Source of the DNA: UBA8752 sp002172485 | GTDB taxonomy: Bacteria > Bacteroidota > Bacteroidia > Flavobacteriales_D > Sanyastnellaceae | Reading direction: 5' to 3' | NCBI GenBank assembly: GCA_042089915.1 | Contig: JBELJZ010000011.1 | Location: forward strand, 1-64,000 | Length of the DNA: 64,000 nt | Part shown: positions 34,430 through 43,507 of the stretch, in pieces | Position numbering within the stretch: the first letter of the stretch is position 1 | Layout: the number at the start of each line of letters is the position of its first letter | The notes under the pieces: generated by a model | The model's input: the letters and a program-made list of their open reading frames with translations, nothing else | The model's database searches: none | Told to the model about the DNA's origin: nothing | Made by a program: the position numbers and the translations under genes

Positions 34430-35200
34430 ATGGCCCATCGCTCCCTTCATTCCTCTGCGCTGTCGCTTGCGACCTTGGCGCTTGGCGTCCTGGTCCTGGG
34501 CAGCTGCACCCCCGATCCCGAAGACCAACCGCCCGGCACCATCACCGTGACCGCGGACTTCAGCTTTGGCGGGGACAGCGTCCTCGTGGGCCGGACCGCC
34601 GTGGACCACAATGGCAACCACCTCCGTCTGGAGACCTTCGCGCTGTACCTCGGGGGCATCGAGCTCCTGACCGACACGGGGGCCATCCGCCTGTCCGATG
34701 CCGAACGGTGGGATGCCGGGGACGACAACCGGTGGATCTATTCGGTTGTGCCGGGGACCTATGAAGGCTTCCGCGTGCACCTCGGGGTGCCGGCCGAATT
34801 CAACACCGACACCGACCCCACCATCTGGCCCAACGACCACCCCCTCGGCGTGGCGGGCAGTGCCGGGCTGTTCTGGAGCTGGAATACCGGCTACATCTTC
34901 AGCAAATTCGACGGCAAGGCCGACACCACCGGGGGCAACGACTTCACCCATCCCTACGCCTACCACATCGGAGGAGACGCCAACCTCATCGAAATCAGGC
35001 TCGACGACCCGTGGACGGTGGACCCCTGCAGCCGCCATGGCTTCTCCCTCGCCGGGGACATCCTGGGGTTCCTGTCCGCAGCGGATGCCCCCATCGACCC
35101 GGCCATCGACAACGTCACGCACACCGGGGACAACCCGGACCTCGCCGCCCGCTACGTCACGGGGCAACGGGCGACCGTGACCCTCACCCGGAATCCCTGA
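34430..35200 (+). CDS. MbnP-family putative copper-binding lipoprotein
   Basis: 256 residues from the ATG at 34430; lipoprotein signal ending VLGSC (Cys26). Beta-rich domain with NHLRLETFALYLGGIEL and the family core DHPLGVAGSAGLFWSWNTGY, holding Trp149 and Trp151, and later FTHPYAYHIGG with His174 and His179. This layout matches the MbnP family, whose methanotroph member binds copper after a Trp is oxidised to kynurenine by its partner MbnH. The next gene is a MauG-like diheme protein, which strongly supports the pairing. Function in a non-methanotroph is unknown. Confidence 0.8.
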   Translation: MAHRSLHSSALSLATLALGVLVLGSCTPDPEDQPPGTITVTADFSFGGDSVLVGRTAVDHNGNHLRLETFALYLGGIELLTDTGAIRLSDAERWDAGDDNRWIYSVVPGTYEGFRVHLGVPAEFNTDTDPTIWPNDHPLGVAGSAGLFWSWNTGYIFSKFDGKADTTGGNDFTHPYAYHIGGDANLIEIRLDDPWTVDPCSRHGFSLAGDILGFLSAADAPIDPAIDNVTHTGDNPDLAARYVTGQRATVTLTRNP

Positions 35201-35225
35201 GGAATCCGTCCCATCTTTGAGAAGC

Positions 35226-36341
35226 ATGTCCAGAATGGCCCATTCCCTGTCCCCTATGGTCGCCGGCTTCGGCCTGTTGGCCGTGGCTGTATTGGGAGGG
35301 TCCTGCGAACCGGACCCTACCATCAGTGAGCCGCCCTCGGCCGCCACGCCGCTGGAAATCGACATCCCGCCGTTCTTCCCCCCGATGGACATTCCGCCGG
35401 ACAATCCAACGACGGTCGAAGGCGTGGAACTCGGGCGGTTGCTGTTCTGGGAAAAGGCACTGAGTGCGGACAGCACCATGAGCTGCGGCACCTGCCACAT
35501 GCCGCAATTCTCCTTTGCGGAGCCCACCCAAGTGTCCACCGGCATTACCGGGGCGCAAGGCATCCGCAATGCCATGGCCCTCATCAACATGGGCTGGGCC
35601 ACCCGCTTCTTCTGGGACGGCCGGGCCATCAGCCTGGAAGAGCAGGTGTTAGAGCCGATTCCGCACCCGGATGAAATGAACCTGCCCTGGCCTGAAGCCA
35701 CAGCGCGCTTGGCTGCGGACCCAAATTATGTGGCGCGGTTCAATGCCGCCTTTGGTTCCGACGAGATCACCGCCGACGGGGTATCCAAAGCCGTGGCGCA
35801 ATTCCTGCGCACAATGATTTCCTCGGACAGCAAATTCGACCGGTGGCGCCGCGGCCAAGTGCAACTCACCGACCAGGAATTCCAGGGCTACGAAATCTTC
35901 AACCGCGAAGGAGGCGACCCCGAAGTCGTCTCCGGCGGTCAATTCGGTGGCGATTGCTTCCATTGTCACGGAGAAGCCGGGCTGCAATTCACCGATTACC
36001 TCTTCCACAACAACGGCCTCGACAGCACCTTCGCAGCCGATCCCGGACTGGCAGGCGTCACGGGACAACCCTTGGACAGCGGGCGCTTCCGCACGCCCAC
36101 CCTCCGCAATGTGGCCCTCACAGCGCCTTACATGCACGACGGGCGGATGCAGACCTTGGACGAGGTGCTCGACCACTACAACTCCGGCGGGGTCCCCTCG
36201 GCGACCATCGACCCGTTCATGAAGTACAGCTCGGGCGGCTTGATGCTGCAGCCGTCGCAGAGAGCGGCATTGCTGGCATTCCTGCAAACCTTGACGGACA
36301 CCGCGTTTGTCCAGAACCCGGCCTTCGCGGATCCGCACTGA
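35226..36341 (+). CDS. MbnH-like diheme cytochrome c peroxidase/MauG-family lipoprotein
   Basis: 371 residues from the ATG at 35226; lipobox AVLGGSC (Cys27). Two c-type heme sites: SCGTCHMPQFS (Cys87, Cys90, His91) and DCFHCHGEAG (Cys244, Cys247, His248). The intervening region FFWDGRAISLEEQVLEPI and the C-terminal RTPTLRNVALTAPYMHDGRM are typical of bacterial diheme peroxidases. Placed 25 nt after the MbnP-like gene, it is the expected oxidase of that partner. A general cytochrome c peroxidase is the alternative, less likely given the neighbour. Confidence 0.85.
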   Translation: MSRMAHSLSPMVAGFGLLAVAVLGGSCEPDPTISEPPSAATPLEIDIPPFFPPMDIPPDNPTTVEGVELGRLLFWEKALSADSTMSCGTCHMPQFSFAEPTQVSTGITGAQGIRNAMALINMGWATRFFWDGRAISLEEQVLEPIPHPDEMNLPWPEATARLAADPNYVARFNAAFGSDEITADGVSKAVAQFLRTMISSDSKFDRWRRGQVQLTDQEFQGYEIFNREGGDPEVVSGGQFGGDCFHCHGEAGLQFTDYLFHNNGLDSTFAADPGLAGVTGQPLDSGRFRTPTLRNVALTAPYMHDGRMQTLDEVLDHYNSGGVPSATIDPFMKYSSGGLMLQPSQRAALLAFLQTLTDTAFVQNPAFADPH

Positions 36342-36358
36342 CCGTGCTTTGCCTCTCG

Positions 36359-36416
36359 CACCTCGCCAGCTGAAACGGCGCCCGACCGGGGCAAGCGATG
36401 TGCCCACCGCGAGGTG
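36359..36416. other. Interrupted inverted repeat after the MbnH-like gene
   Basis: The 130-nt gap 36342-36471 holds CACCTCGC at 36359-36366 and GCGAGGTG at 36409-36416 with GC-rich sequence between. No T tract follows, so it is not a clear terminator; no coding region is supportable here. Confidence 0.3.
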
Positions 36417-36459
36417 AACAAGTCCACTGAAGGCCCGCATTGCGCCTGCCCTCGGCCGG

Positions 36460-36467
36460 TACTTTCA
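36460..36467 (+). promoter_or_regulatory. -7-like element TACTTTCA of the PKD-repeat giant/SprF operon
   Basis: Ends 4 nt before an ATG at 36472 and 49 nt before the ATG at 36517 that begins the natural signal peptide. Two mismatches in the TTTG half. Confidence 0.35.
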
Positions 36468-36471
36468 AGGT

Positions 36472-39400
36472 ATGGTTCCCTGCAACCTCAGCGTCCATCG
36501 CTCCGTAGGCTCTTCCATGGACCTGCGCGCGTTCTTTCTCGGATGGTTTCTGACCGGCTTCCTCGCCACCGGACTCCACGTGAACGCCCAATGCCCCCAA
36601 TTCGCGGGCACTGAAGCCATCGCCGCACTCCCGGCGACCGCCACCACGCCCCACTGGTTCCAATGCATTCCGAGTGTCACGGCTTCCCCGGCTCCCTTCA
36701 CCTTTGAGCTGACCGCCCTGCCCGCGACGCACACCGGTGTCGAGGTGAATTGGGGAGATGGCTCCGCGCCGGAATTCATCGGCAACTGGAATGGCACCAC
36801 CCCCATTTCGCACACATACTCCCCGGACGAGTGGCAGACGTATGACATCACGGTGACCACGAATGCCTGCCCTGCAGGCGCCATGGGCATCCTCGTATAC
36901 GAGCCGGAAACCCCCGGCGCCGGCTTGGTCTATGCCGACAACAACGGCGGCTGCGCTCCTTTCGAGGGGTTGCCCAAAATTGACATCAACCTGGCGTTCT
37001 CCCCCACCTGGAGATTCAGCCTCGATTGGGGCGATGGATCCGTGGCGGACACCTTCACCATGGAGGACGTCCTCAGCGATCCGCAGTACGACACGCTGCG
37101 CTTCACCTCCAGTGCAGGCGATGAAATCTACCGCATCCTGGGTACCTCGCACACCTACGAATCCGGCATCTGCACGACCGGCAACTGCGACCACAACCTG
37201 ACCCTGACGTATTCCAATTACTGCTCCGTCCGAGGGGCCACGACCCCCTTCGTGCCGGGTGGCAGTATTGCGGGAACGGGGTACAAGCAGGCCACCCTCA
37301 CAGACGCCTTCCTCACCTGGGACCGGGATGAGGCAGAAATTGATGTCGACGAGCCCGTGGTGTGCTGGCCAAACAACGAAACCGTGGTCAGCAATGCGGC
37401 CTGTGCCAATTGCTGTTCTGCATCCAGTGGCAACAACCTCGCGGGCAACGGCACGGTTCGCACCGAGAAATGGGATTTTGGCGGGGCCGCCTACATCGGC
37501 AGTGGGCCCGACCCCACGAATTGGATCAACTGGAATGAAGACTGCAACAGCGATCAATTCCACGCCCTCAGCTTCCCGTCCCCCGGTACTTACACCGTGA
37601 CGCTGTACACGCAGAACCACTGCGGCACCGACACCACCACGGCCGAGATCATGGTCACCCCGCCGCCCACCGTGACGGCGACGGGCGACATGACCACCCT
37701 TTGTCCAGGAGAACCCTTCCAATTCGAGACGGTCGGGTGGAGCGCCGACCCCCCCTTGACAGCGGGTGACCTCAGTTTCAACTTCTCCTACGGCGACGGT
37801 CCCTTCTCCATTACCATCGCCATGGAGAATGGCTTGATTCCGTTTGAAAACATCCCTTCGCAACCCGGGCACGTCTACAGCGGCGCCGGCGTCTACGATG
37901 CCACCGTACAGGTCTTCCCTACAGCCGCCCCAACCTGCCTCGGTGCGGCCATGGTGCCCATTGCGGTGCTGACCCCGCCGGTCGCCGATTTCTCTCTGCC
38001 GCCAGATGCCTGTGCGGAAACCGCATCCGTTCAACCCATCGACGCCTCCACCGACGCCATCGACTACAGCTGGACCCTGGCCGGCATCGGGGAAATCGCC
38101 ACGGATGATGCCCCCGCACCGGTCAACTTGACGGGGCCAGGGAATTTCACATTCACCCTCGACGTAGTGTCCGCCAACGGATGCTCGGACTCCCGCAGCC
38201 GAACCTTCACCTTGGCCGACATCCCTGACGCCGACTTCGCCGTGACGGATGCCTGCCTCGGCATCCCAACCGTCCTGGACGGCACGACCTCCACCACGAA
38301 TGTCTCGCTGGGCGGTGGCATCGTGGACTACGCTTGGACGCTGGAGGATGGCTCGGCATTGAACGGCTCGACACAGAGCTTGGAGTACGCCGATCCGGGA
38401 CCGCAAATGGTGGAGCTCGTGGTGACCACTGCAGCAGGGTGTTCCGACACCCTCGCGCAAGGATTCACCATCCTTCCCCGGCCCGCTGTGCAGCTTCTCG
38501 ACAGTGACACGCTCGGGTGCAGCCCGCTGTCCTTGTCCCTGCAGGCGGTGGACACCACTGGCAATGTGGTTCCAGCCAACTTCACTTGGGACTACGGCCA
38601 CGGATCGGCCGATGGTCCCGACGCGGACGGATCCCACACCTGGCCGCCCAACAACAGCGAAGACACCGTCTATTACGCCGTCATTGTGGAAGCCGGATTG
38701 GGCGGGTGCGCCAGTTCCGCAGACCTGCAAGTGGCCGTGGCGCCATCGCCCTTCGTGCAAACCGACGGGGGCGAAGTCTGCAGCGGCTCGGCTTTCTCGT
38801 TCGAGGGCAGCACCTTCAATGGGGGCGACACCCCGGAGTGGTTCTGGGAAGTGGACGAAGTGTGGTCTGAATTCGGGCAGGACTACGGGACGATCACGAG
38901 CGACTTTGAAGGGTTCAATTACACCTTCATCAACCCTGGAATCGCCACCGATACGGTGTCCATCGCCTTCACTGTCACCCGCTCCAACGGCTGCACCGCC
39001 ACCGACGAATCCACCCTGCTCGTCCGCCCCTCCTTTGCCCCCTTCGTCGAGATGGAAGAAGGCTGTGCGCCATTGGCTGTGGAAACCCCATCGCAGGTCG
39101 CCCTCAGCGTCAATTGGGACTTCGGCGACCCGGCCAACCCCGATCCGCCCGGCGCCACCGGCCACCTTTACACCGATCCAGGCACCTACACCGTCGTGGG
39201 CTCCGGCATCAGCGTCTTTGGCTGTGCCGGATCGGATTCCACCGCGGTAACAGTCCATCCCACGCCCACACCCAGCATCTTCGCTGAAAACGTTCTGTGC
39301 GCCCCCGAACCCGCCCAACCCGTGCGGTCCGATTCCCTCACCGATGGCGCCACTTCTTGGAGCCTTCAGGTGGACCTCGGCACCACGTACCCTTGGAATG

Positions 39401-41418
39401 GCGCCAGCGACACCACAGTGGCCTTGTCCCCGGGCACGCACTTGCTGACCGTGATCGCGACCAGCGACGAGGGGTGCACCGCGGAATCCAGCACCACCGT
39501 TCTCGTGCAGGATGAAGTCTCCGCGGACTTTGCGCTGCCTGAAGATGGATGCAGTCCAGTGGGCTTCGCAGTGAACGCGATTGCATACCCCGCCTCGGCC
39601 CTCGCGCAGTGGACCGTGGACACCCCATTCGGCACGGACACCCTGACCACCCCGACGCCCTCCGCTCCAGATTGGATCGCCACCTCGGATACCATGGCCT
39701 ATGTGGTGACCCTGGACGTGGTCGACCCCTTGACGGGATGCACGGCGACCCACACGGATTCAATCGCCGTGTTCCCGCAACCTTCGGGCGAGTTGGTGGT
39801 CGACGGACTCTCCGGATGCGATGTGGTGGCCACCTTGTCCTATACCGGTGACGCCGACACGTACATCTGGAATGTGGGCGACCCCTTCAATCCCAATCCG
39901 GAAACCACCACGACCGGCACCCTGTCCCACGCCTATCCCAACCCCCTCGGCACGGGCTACATCGCAACGGCCACGGTGCAAACCGCCATCGGCGGGTGCA
40001 CGGACTTGGACGAGGTAAGCTTCGAGATTCCCGCCATCGTGTCTGCCGAGATGGCACTGCCCGACACGCTGTGTCTCGGTGATGTCCTCGCCCTCGACAA
40101 CCAATCCACCGGCGTACCGCTCGACCTCGGGACTGCCTTTGGCTCATGGACCTGGACGGTGGCAGGGGACACCCTGGTCGGCTTTGAGCCCATCCTGCCG
40201 CCAACCGACACGGGCATGGTCGATGCAGGACCCCAATCCAATGCCATTCTCCCGATCACCCTGTCCATCGTCCATCCAGAAAGTGGGTGCACCGATGCGG
40301 TGAATGCGGACCTCGTGGTGCTCGGCACACCCGCAGCCAGCTTCATCGCCACCCCTGACCTCCTGCTGGAAGCCCCGTACACGACCAATGTCGTGGACCT
40401 GAATCAACTGCCCATTGGCGCCACGGCCACGTGGAATGTCACAGGGGAAGGGGTCTACGACGCCGCGACCGGTTCCGTGACCTGGCCTGACGAGGCGTGG
40501 GGCACGCACACCATTGCCGTTGCATTGGACAACTTTGGATGTGGGGACACCTTCGCGCAGGACGTCCTGCTGATTCCGCCCCCACCCTCCATCGAATTCG
40601 AAGGCGACACCACGTCCTGCGCGCCCCTTCAAGCCGCCTTCACCCCGGACATCACGGGCGTCGTGGACAGCGTGGTCTGGACCTTTGGCAACGGGACGAC
40701 CCGAACCGTCACCGACCAAGTAGATGACCCCATCGGATACGGCTACTTCGATCCAGGGACGTTCACCGTCGGTGTTACCGCATACGGCCCCGGGGGCAAT
40801 GCAGTGGCCGAGACCCACACGGTCGTGGTCCTAGACCAGGTCAATGCCGGATTCTCCATGTTTCCCACAGAATGCGTGGAAGTGGGCGATGTCATCGAAT
40901 TCACCCCCAACCTCAGCTACGAGGATGCCATCTACACCTGGACCTTTGGGGACGGTGCAGAACAGGTGCTGCCCGTTGGGGACATCGTGACCCACACCTA
41001 TGAGGGGGCCGGCAGCCTGCTGGTGAACCTCACCATCGAAAACGCCCTGTGCACCGACAGCACCCAACGCACCGCCTGCATCATTGAATTCCAAGGCGGC
41101 AACGTGGGGGTCCCGACGGCCTTCACCCCCACCTTTGGCGGAGACGGCACTGGGGCGCAGGCCTACGCCGACGACGACCTCCGGGACAACGACATCTTCT
41201 TCCCCCAACTGCGGGGCAACCCCATCGCATACAGCTTCACCGTCTACAACCGGTGGGGAGAACAAGTCTTCCATACGGCCGACCCCGGTGTGGGGTGGAA
41301 TGGCCATTTCCAAGGCAAGCTCTGCAAGCAGGACGTCTACGTCTGGCGCGTGGCTGCCGTCTTCCTGGACGGCACCTCTGTGGAGCAAGCTGGTGACGTC
41401 ACCCTGATCCGCCGATGA
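36472..41418 (+). CDS. Giant PKD-repeat surface protein with type IX secretion (gliding-associated) C-terminal domain
   Basis: 1648 residues from the ATG at 36472; the ATG at 36517 gives the clean signal peptide (HVNAQ cleavage) and may be the real start. About 16 PKD/Ig-like modules of 80-100 residues follow, with variants of WDFGDP, YTWTFGDG and YTVT. Most modules begin near a Cys (EEGCAPLAVE, EDGCSPVGF, TTSCAPLQA) and end in a GC. The last 105 residues (VGVPTAFTP, YNRWGEQVFHT, WNGHFQGKLCKQDVYVW, DVTLIRR) are the gliding-motility-associated, type-B sorting domain. Exported by the type IX system; the SprF gene overlaps its stop by 4 nt. Confidence 0.9.
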   Translation: MVPCNLSVHRSVGSSMDLRAFFLGWFLTGFLATGLHVNAQCPQFAGTEAIAALPATATTPHWFQCIPSVTASPAPFTFELTALPATHTGVEVNWGDGSAPEFIGNWNGTTPISHTYSPDEWQTYDITVTTNACPAGAMGILVYEPETPGAGLVYADNNGGCAPFEGLPKIDINLAFSPTWRFSLDWGDGSVADTFTMEDVLSDPQYDTLRFTSSAGDEIYRILGTSHTYESGICTTGNCDHNLTLTYSNYCSVRGATTPFVPGGSIAGTGYKQATLTDAFLTWDRDEAEIDVDEPVVCWPNNETVVSNAACANCCSASSGNNLAGNGTVRTEKWDFGGAAYIGSGPDPTNWINWNEDCNSDQFHALSFPSPGTYTVTLYTQNHCGTDTTTAEIMVTPPPTVTATGDMTTLCPGEPFQFETVGWSADPPLTAGDLSFNFSYGDGPFSITIAMENGLIPFENIPSQPGHVYSGAGVYDATVQVFPTAAPTCLGAAMVPIAVLTPPVADFSLPPDACAETASVQPIDASTDAIDYSWTLAGIGEIATDDAPAPVNLTGPGNFTFTLDVVSANGCSDSRSRTFTLADIPDADFAVTDACLGIPTVLDGTTSTTNVSLGGGIVDYAWTLEDGSALNGSTQSLEYADPGPQMVELVVTTAAGCSDTLAQGFTILPRPAVQLLDSDTLGCSPLSLSLQAVDTTGNVVPANFTWDYGHGSADGPDADGSHTWPPNNSEDTVYYAVIVEAGLGGCASSADLQVAVAPSPFVQTDGGEVCSGSAFSFEGSTFNGGDTPEWFWEVDEVWSEFGQDYGTITSDFEGFNYTFINPGIATDTVSIAFTVTRSNGCTATDESTLLVRPSFAPFVEMEEGCAPLAVETPSQVALSVNWDFGDPANPDPPGATGHLYTDPGTYTVVGSGISVFGCAGSDSTAVTVHPTPTPSIFAENVLCAPEPAQPVRSDSLTDGATSWSLQVDLGTTYPWNGASDTTVALSPGTHLLTVIATSDEGCTAESSTTVLVQDEVSADFALPEDGCSPVGFAVNAIAYPASALAQWTVDTPFGTDTLTTPTPSAPDWIATSDTMAYVVTLDVVDPLTGCTATHTDSIAVFPQPSGELVVDGLSGCDVVATLSYTGDADTYIWNVGDPFNPNPETTTTGTLSHAYPNPLGTGYIATATVQTAIGGCTDLDEVSFEIPAIVSAEMALPDTLCLGDVLALDNQSTGVPLDLGTAFGSWTWTVAGDTLVGFEPILPPTDTGMVDAGPQSNAILPITLSIVHPESGCTDAVNADLVVLGTPAASFIATPDLLLEAPYTTNVVDLNQLPIGATATWNVTGEGVYDAATGSVTWPDEAWGTHTIAVALDNFGCGDTFAQDVLLIPPPPSIEFEGDTTSCAPLQAAFTPDITGVVDSVVWTFGNGTTRTVTDQVDDPIGYGYFDPGTFTVGVTAYGPGGNAVAETHTVVVLDQVNAGFSMFPTECVEVGDVIEFTPNLSYEDAIYTWTFGDGAEQVLPVGDIVTHTYEGAGSLLVNLTIENALCTDSTQRTACIIEFQGGNVGVPTAFTPTFGGDGTGAQAYADDDLRDNDIFFPQLRGNPIAYSFTVYNRWGEQVFHTADPGVGWNGHFQGKLCKQDVYVWRVAAVFLDGTSVEQAGDVTLIRR
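36690..41080 (+). repeat. Array of about 16 diverged PKD/Ig-like module repeats (protein level)
   Basis: Modules recognisable by WGDGS, WDFGDP or YTWTFGDG-type strands and a terminal aromatic-Thr-Val strand. DNA-level identity is low, so this is an old, diverged array rather than a recent amplification. Boundaries are approximate. Confidence 0.7.
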
Positions 41419-42455
41419 ACGCCTTCCGCTCCCTCCTCCCCTGCCTCGGTGTGGCCGCGGTGCTCTTGTTCGGTACTGCCGATGGCCTGCGTGCACAAGA
41501 CCCCCAGCTCACCCAGTTCTACGCTGCGGCACCGCACTTGAATCCGGCGTTTGCCGGTGGTACCCTCGAAAACCGGGTGGCCTTCCACTACCGCAACCAG
41601 TGGCCGGGGCTGCCGGGGCGCTTTGTGTCCTATGGCGCTTCGTACGACGTGTTCATCCCCAAGATCAACAGCGGGCTCGGCGTCATTTTCTCATCCGACG
41701 AAGCCGGAACAGGTGGACTCGGATCGAGCTCGTTTGCTTTCCAATACAGCTACGAAGTGCCCCTCAACGACAAGCTGTCCTTCAGACCAGGCCTGCAACT
41801 GGGGTGGAGCAGCCGCGGCCTGCTGAATTGGCAGGACCTCACATTTGGCGACCAGATCAACCGGGGCGTAACCGATGGCGGGGCCGCCTCTTCCCTCGAA
41901 GGGCTCGCCAATTTCCAGTTGATCAAGAACTTCTTTGACGTCGGCGCCGGAGGCGTCCTGTACAGCAAGCGATTCTGGCTCGGATTGAGCGGACGTCACT
42001 TGAACATGCCGTCCGAAAGCTTGACGGACGCCACCACCGCACCCGTGCCCATCTGGTTCAGCGCACACAGCGGCGTGCGGATTCCCACCATGAGGGGGCC
42101 GGGACGTACCGATCAGGACATCCTCATTGCTGCCGGCTACCGGAGCCAGGGCGGATTCGATCAAATGGACTTCGGAATCAGCTTCGACAGCCCATTCCTG
42201 ACCTATGGCATCTCCTACCGTCAGATTCTGATGAAGCAAGCCCCGGACGGTGCGCCCAACCATGACGCCATTTCCCTGTTGCTCGGCTTGACGGAGGAGC
42301 ACTTCCGCGTGGGATACAGTTACGACATCACGGTATCCAGCCTCGGTTGGGGCATCACCGATGGCGCGCATGAGCTGACGTTGAGCTACGTCTGGAAGAC
42401 CCCGAGTCACTTGCGAAGCCGGCCACACCGCGTGCTGCCCTGCGCCCAATTCTGA
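41415..42455 (+). CDS. PorP/SprF-family outer-membrane protein of type IX secretion
   Basis: 346 residues, signal peptide residues 1-27 (LRAQD). Starts with the family block DPQLTQFYAAAPHLNPAFAG and AFHYRNQWPGLPGRFVSYGASYD, then GLGVIFSSDEAGTGGLGSS and an amphipathic 14-strand-type barrel. PorP/SprF proteins sit in operons with the large adhesin they help secrete or anchor (SprB-SprF in Flavobacterium); the ATGA overlap with the PKD giant reproduces that arrangement. The C terminus is unusually extended by a basic tail (PSHLRSRPHRVLP). Confidence 0.92.
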   Translation: MNAFRSLLPCLGVAAVLLFGTADGLRAQDPQLTQFYAAAPHLNPAFAGGTLENRVAFHYRNQWPGLPGRFVSYGASYDVFIPKINSGLGVIFSSDEAGTGGLGSSSFAFQYSYEVPLNDKLSFRPGLQLGWSSRGLLNWQDLTFGDQINRGVTDGGAASSLEGLANFQLIKNFFDVGAGGVLYSKRFWLGLSGRHLNMPSESLTDATTAPVPIWFSAHSGVRIPTMRGPGRTDQDILIAAGYRSQGGFDQMDFGISFDSPFLTYGISYRQILMKQAPDGAPNHDAISLLLGLTEEHFRVGYSYDITVSSLGWGITDGAHELTLSYVWKTPSHLRSRPHRVLPCAQF

Positions 42456-42461
42456 GGAGGC

Positions 42462-43481
42462 TCAGAGTGGCAACACGTTGACCTCCCGTTCGAGGGAGAC
42501 CCCAAACTTGGACTGGACGTCTGCCTGGATGTCCCGAGACAGCTGAAGCAGGTCCGCTCCGGCCGCGCCGCCGCGGTGAACCAGCACGAGTGCCTGACGG
42601 TCATGAACACCGTGGGTGCCGCGGTCATGGCCTTTCCAGCCCGCTTGGTCGATCAACCACCCGGCGGCGACCTTGACCCCCCCTGGCGCCGGGTAATTCG
42701 GCACATCCGCATGCTGGGCCTGCAAAGCAGAGAACGCCGCTTCACTCAGGACAGGGTTCTTGAAGAAACTGCCTGCATTGCCCAGGACCGCAGGGTCGGG
42801 CAGCTTGCTTTGGCGAATGCGGATGACCGCCTGCGACACATCCAGCGGACTCGGTGAGGCCACGCCCATGGCATCGAGCTCACTGCGAATGGCTCCGTAT
42901 TCGAGCCGCAGGTCGGGCGTGCGGGACAACCGATAAGTCACATGGGTGATGACGTAAGCGCCTTTGAGCGCGTGCTTGAAAATGCTCTCGCGGTATCCGA
43001 ATTCGCAATCCGCATGGAGGAAAGTCCGGGCCTCTTCCGTGTCGGTGGCGATGGCCTCGAGCGAGTGAAAACGCGCCTCCACCTCAAGGCCATACGCTCC
43101 AATGTTCTGCATGGGGCTCGCCCCCACGCTGCCGGGAATGAGACTGAGGTTTTCCATGCCATACCAGCCCTTGGCCAGCGTGGCTTGCACGAAACCGTGC
43201 CAAGATTCCCCTGCCCCCACCCGCACGTACAGGTCGTCGCCTTCCTCGCGCACCAGCTCCAGGCCCGCAATCCGGTTGTGGAGCACCAGGCCGTCGAGGT
43301 CCCGGGTCAAGAGGACATTGCTTCCCCCGCCGAGGACCGTCAACGCCAGTCCTTCACGCCGAGAAAAGCCCAAGGCCTCCTGGACCTCTTCCACCGAGGT
43401 GCATGGGGCAAGCCACTCCGCCCTTGCAGGCAGACCGAAGGTGGTCAGGGGGGCCAAGTCGGCGTTGGAAAGGTGGGCCAT
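42462..43481 (-). CDS. murB: UDP-N-acetylenolpyruvoylglucosamine reductase
   Basis: 339 residues. FAD- and NADPH-dependent second step of UDP-MurNAc synthesis for peptidoglycan. Marks of the type I enzyme: LTTFGLPARAEW, VLGGGSNVLLTRDLDGLVLHN, the FAD loop LSLIPGSVGASPMQNIGAYG, EFGYRESIFK, and the catalytic Ser in LGNAGSFFKNP. Convergent with the SprF gene (6-nt gap). TTCCTTTG ends 4 nt before the ATG, an imperfect -7-like match. A small gene of unknown function lies 26 nt upstream. Confidence 0.97.
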   Translation of the reverse strand: MAHLSNADLAPLTTFGLPARAEWLAPCTSVEEVQEALGFSRREGLALTVLGGGSNVLLTRDLDGLVLHNRIAGLELVREEGDDLYVRVGAGESWHGFVQATLAKGWYGMENLSLIPGSVGASPMQNIGAYGLEVEARFHSLEAIATDTEEARTFLHADCEFGYRESIFKHALKGAYVITHVTYRLSRTPDLRLEYGAIRSELDAMGVASPSPLDVSQAVIRIRQSKLPDPAVLGNAGSFFKNPVLSEAAFSALQAQHADVPNYPAPGGVKVAAGWLIDQAGWKGHDRGTHGVHDRQALVLVHRGGAAGADLLQLSRDIQADVQSKFGVSLEREVNVLPL

Positions 43482-43507
43482 GTTTCAAAGGAACGGCCCG
43501 CCGGACC

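Noticed and set aside
36359..36416. Inverted repeat as a Rho-independent terminator of the MbnP/MbnH pair
   Set aside because: The arms are 8 bp with a 42-nt spacer and no T tract; listed only as a weak structural feature.
36217..39753. Open reading frame of 1178 codons on the minus strand opposite the PKD giant and the MbnH-like gene
   Set aside because: It is antisense to two genes with clear domains, its product is a low-complexity Gly/Val/Arg mix with no family marks, and high GC at third positions commonly keeps antisense frames open.
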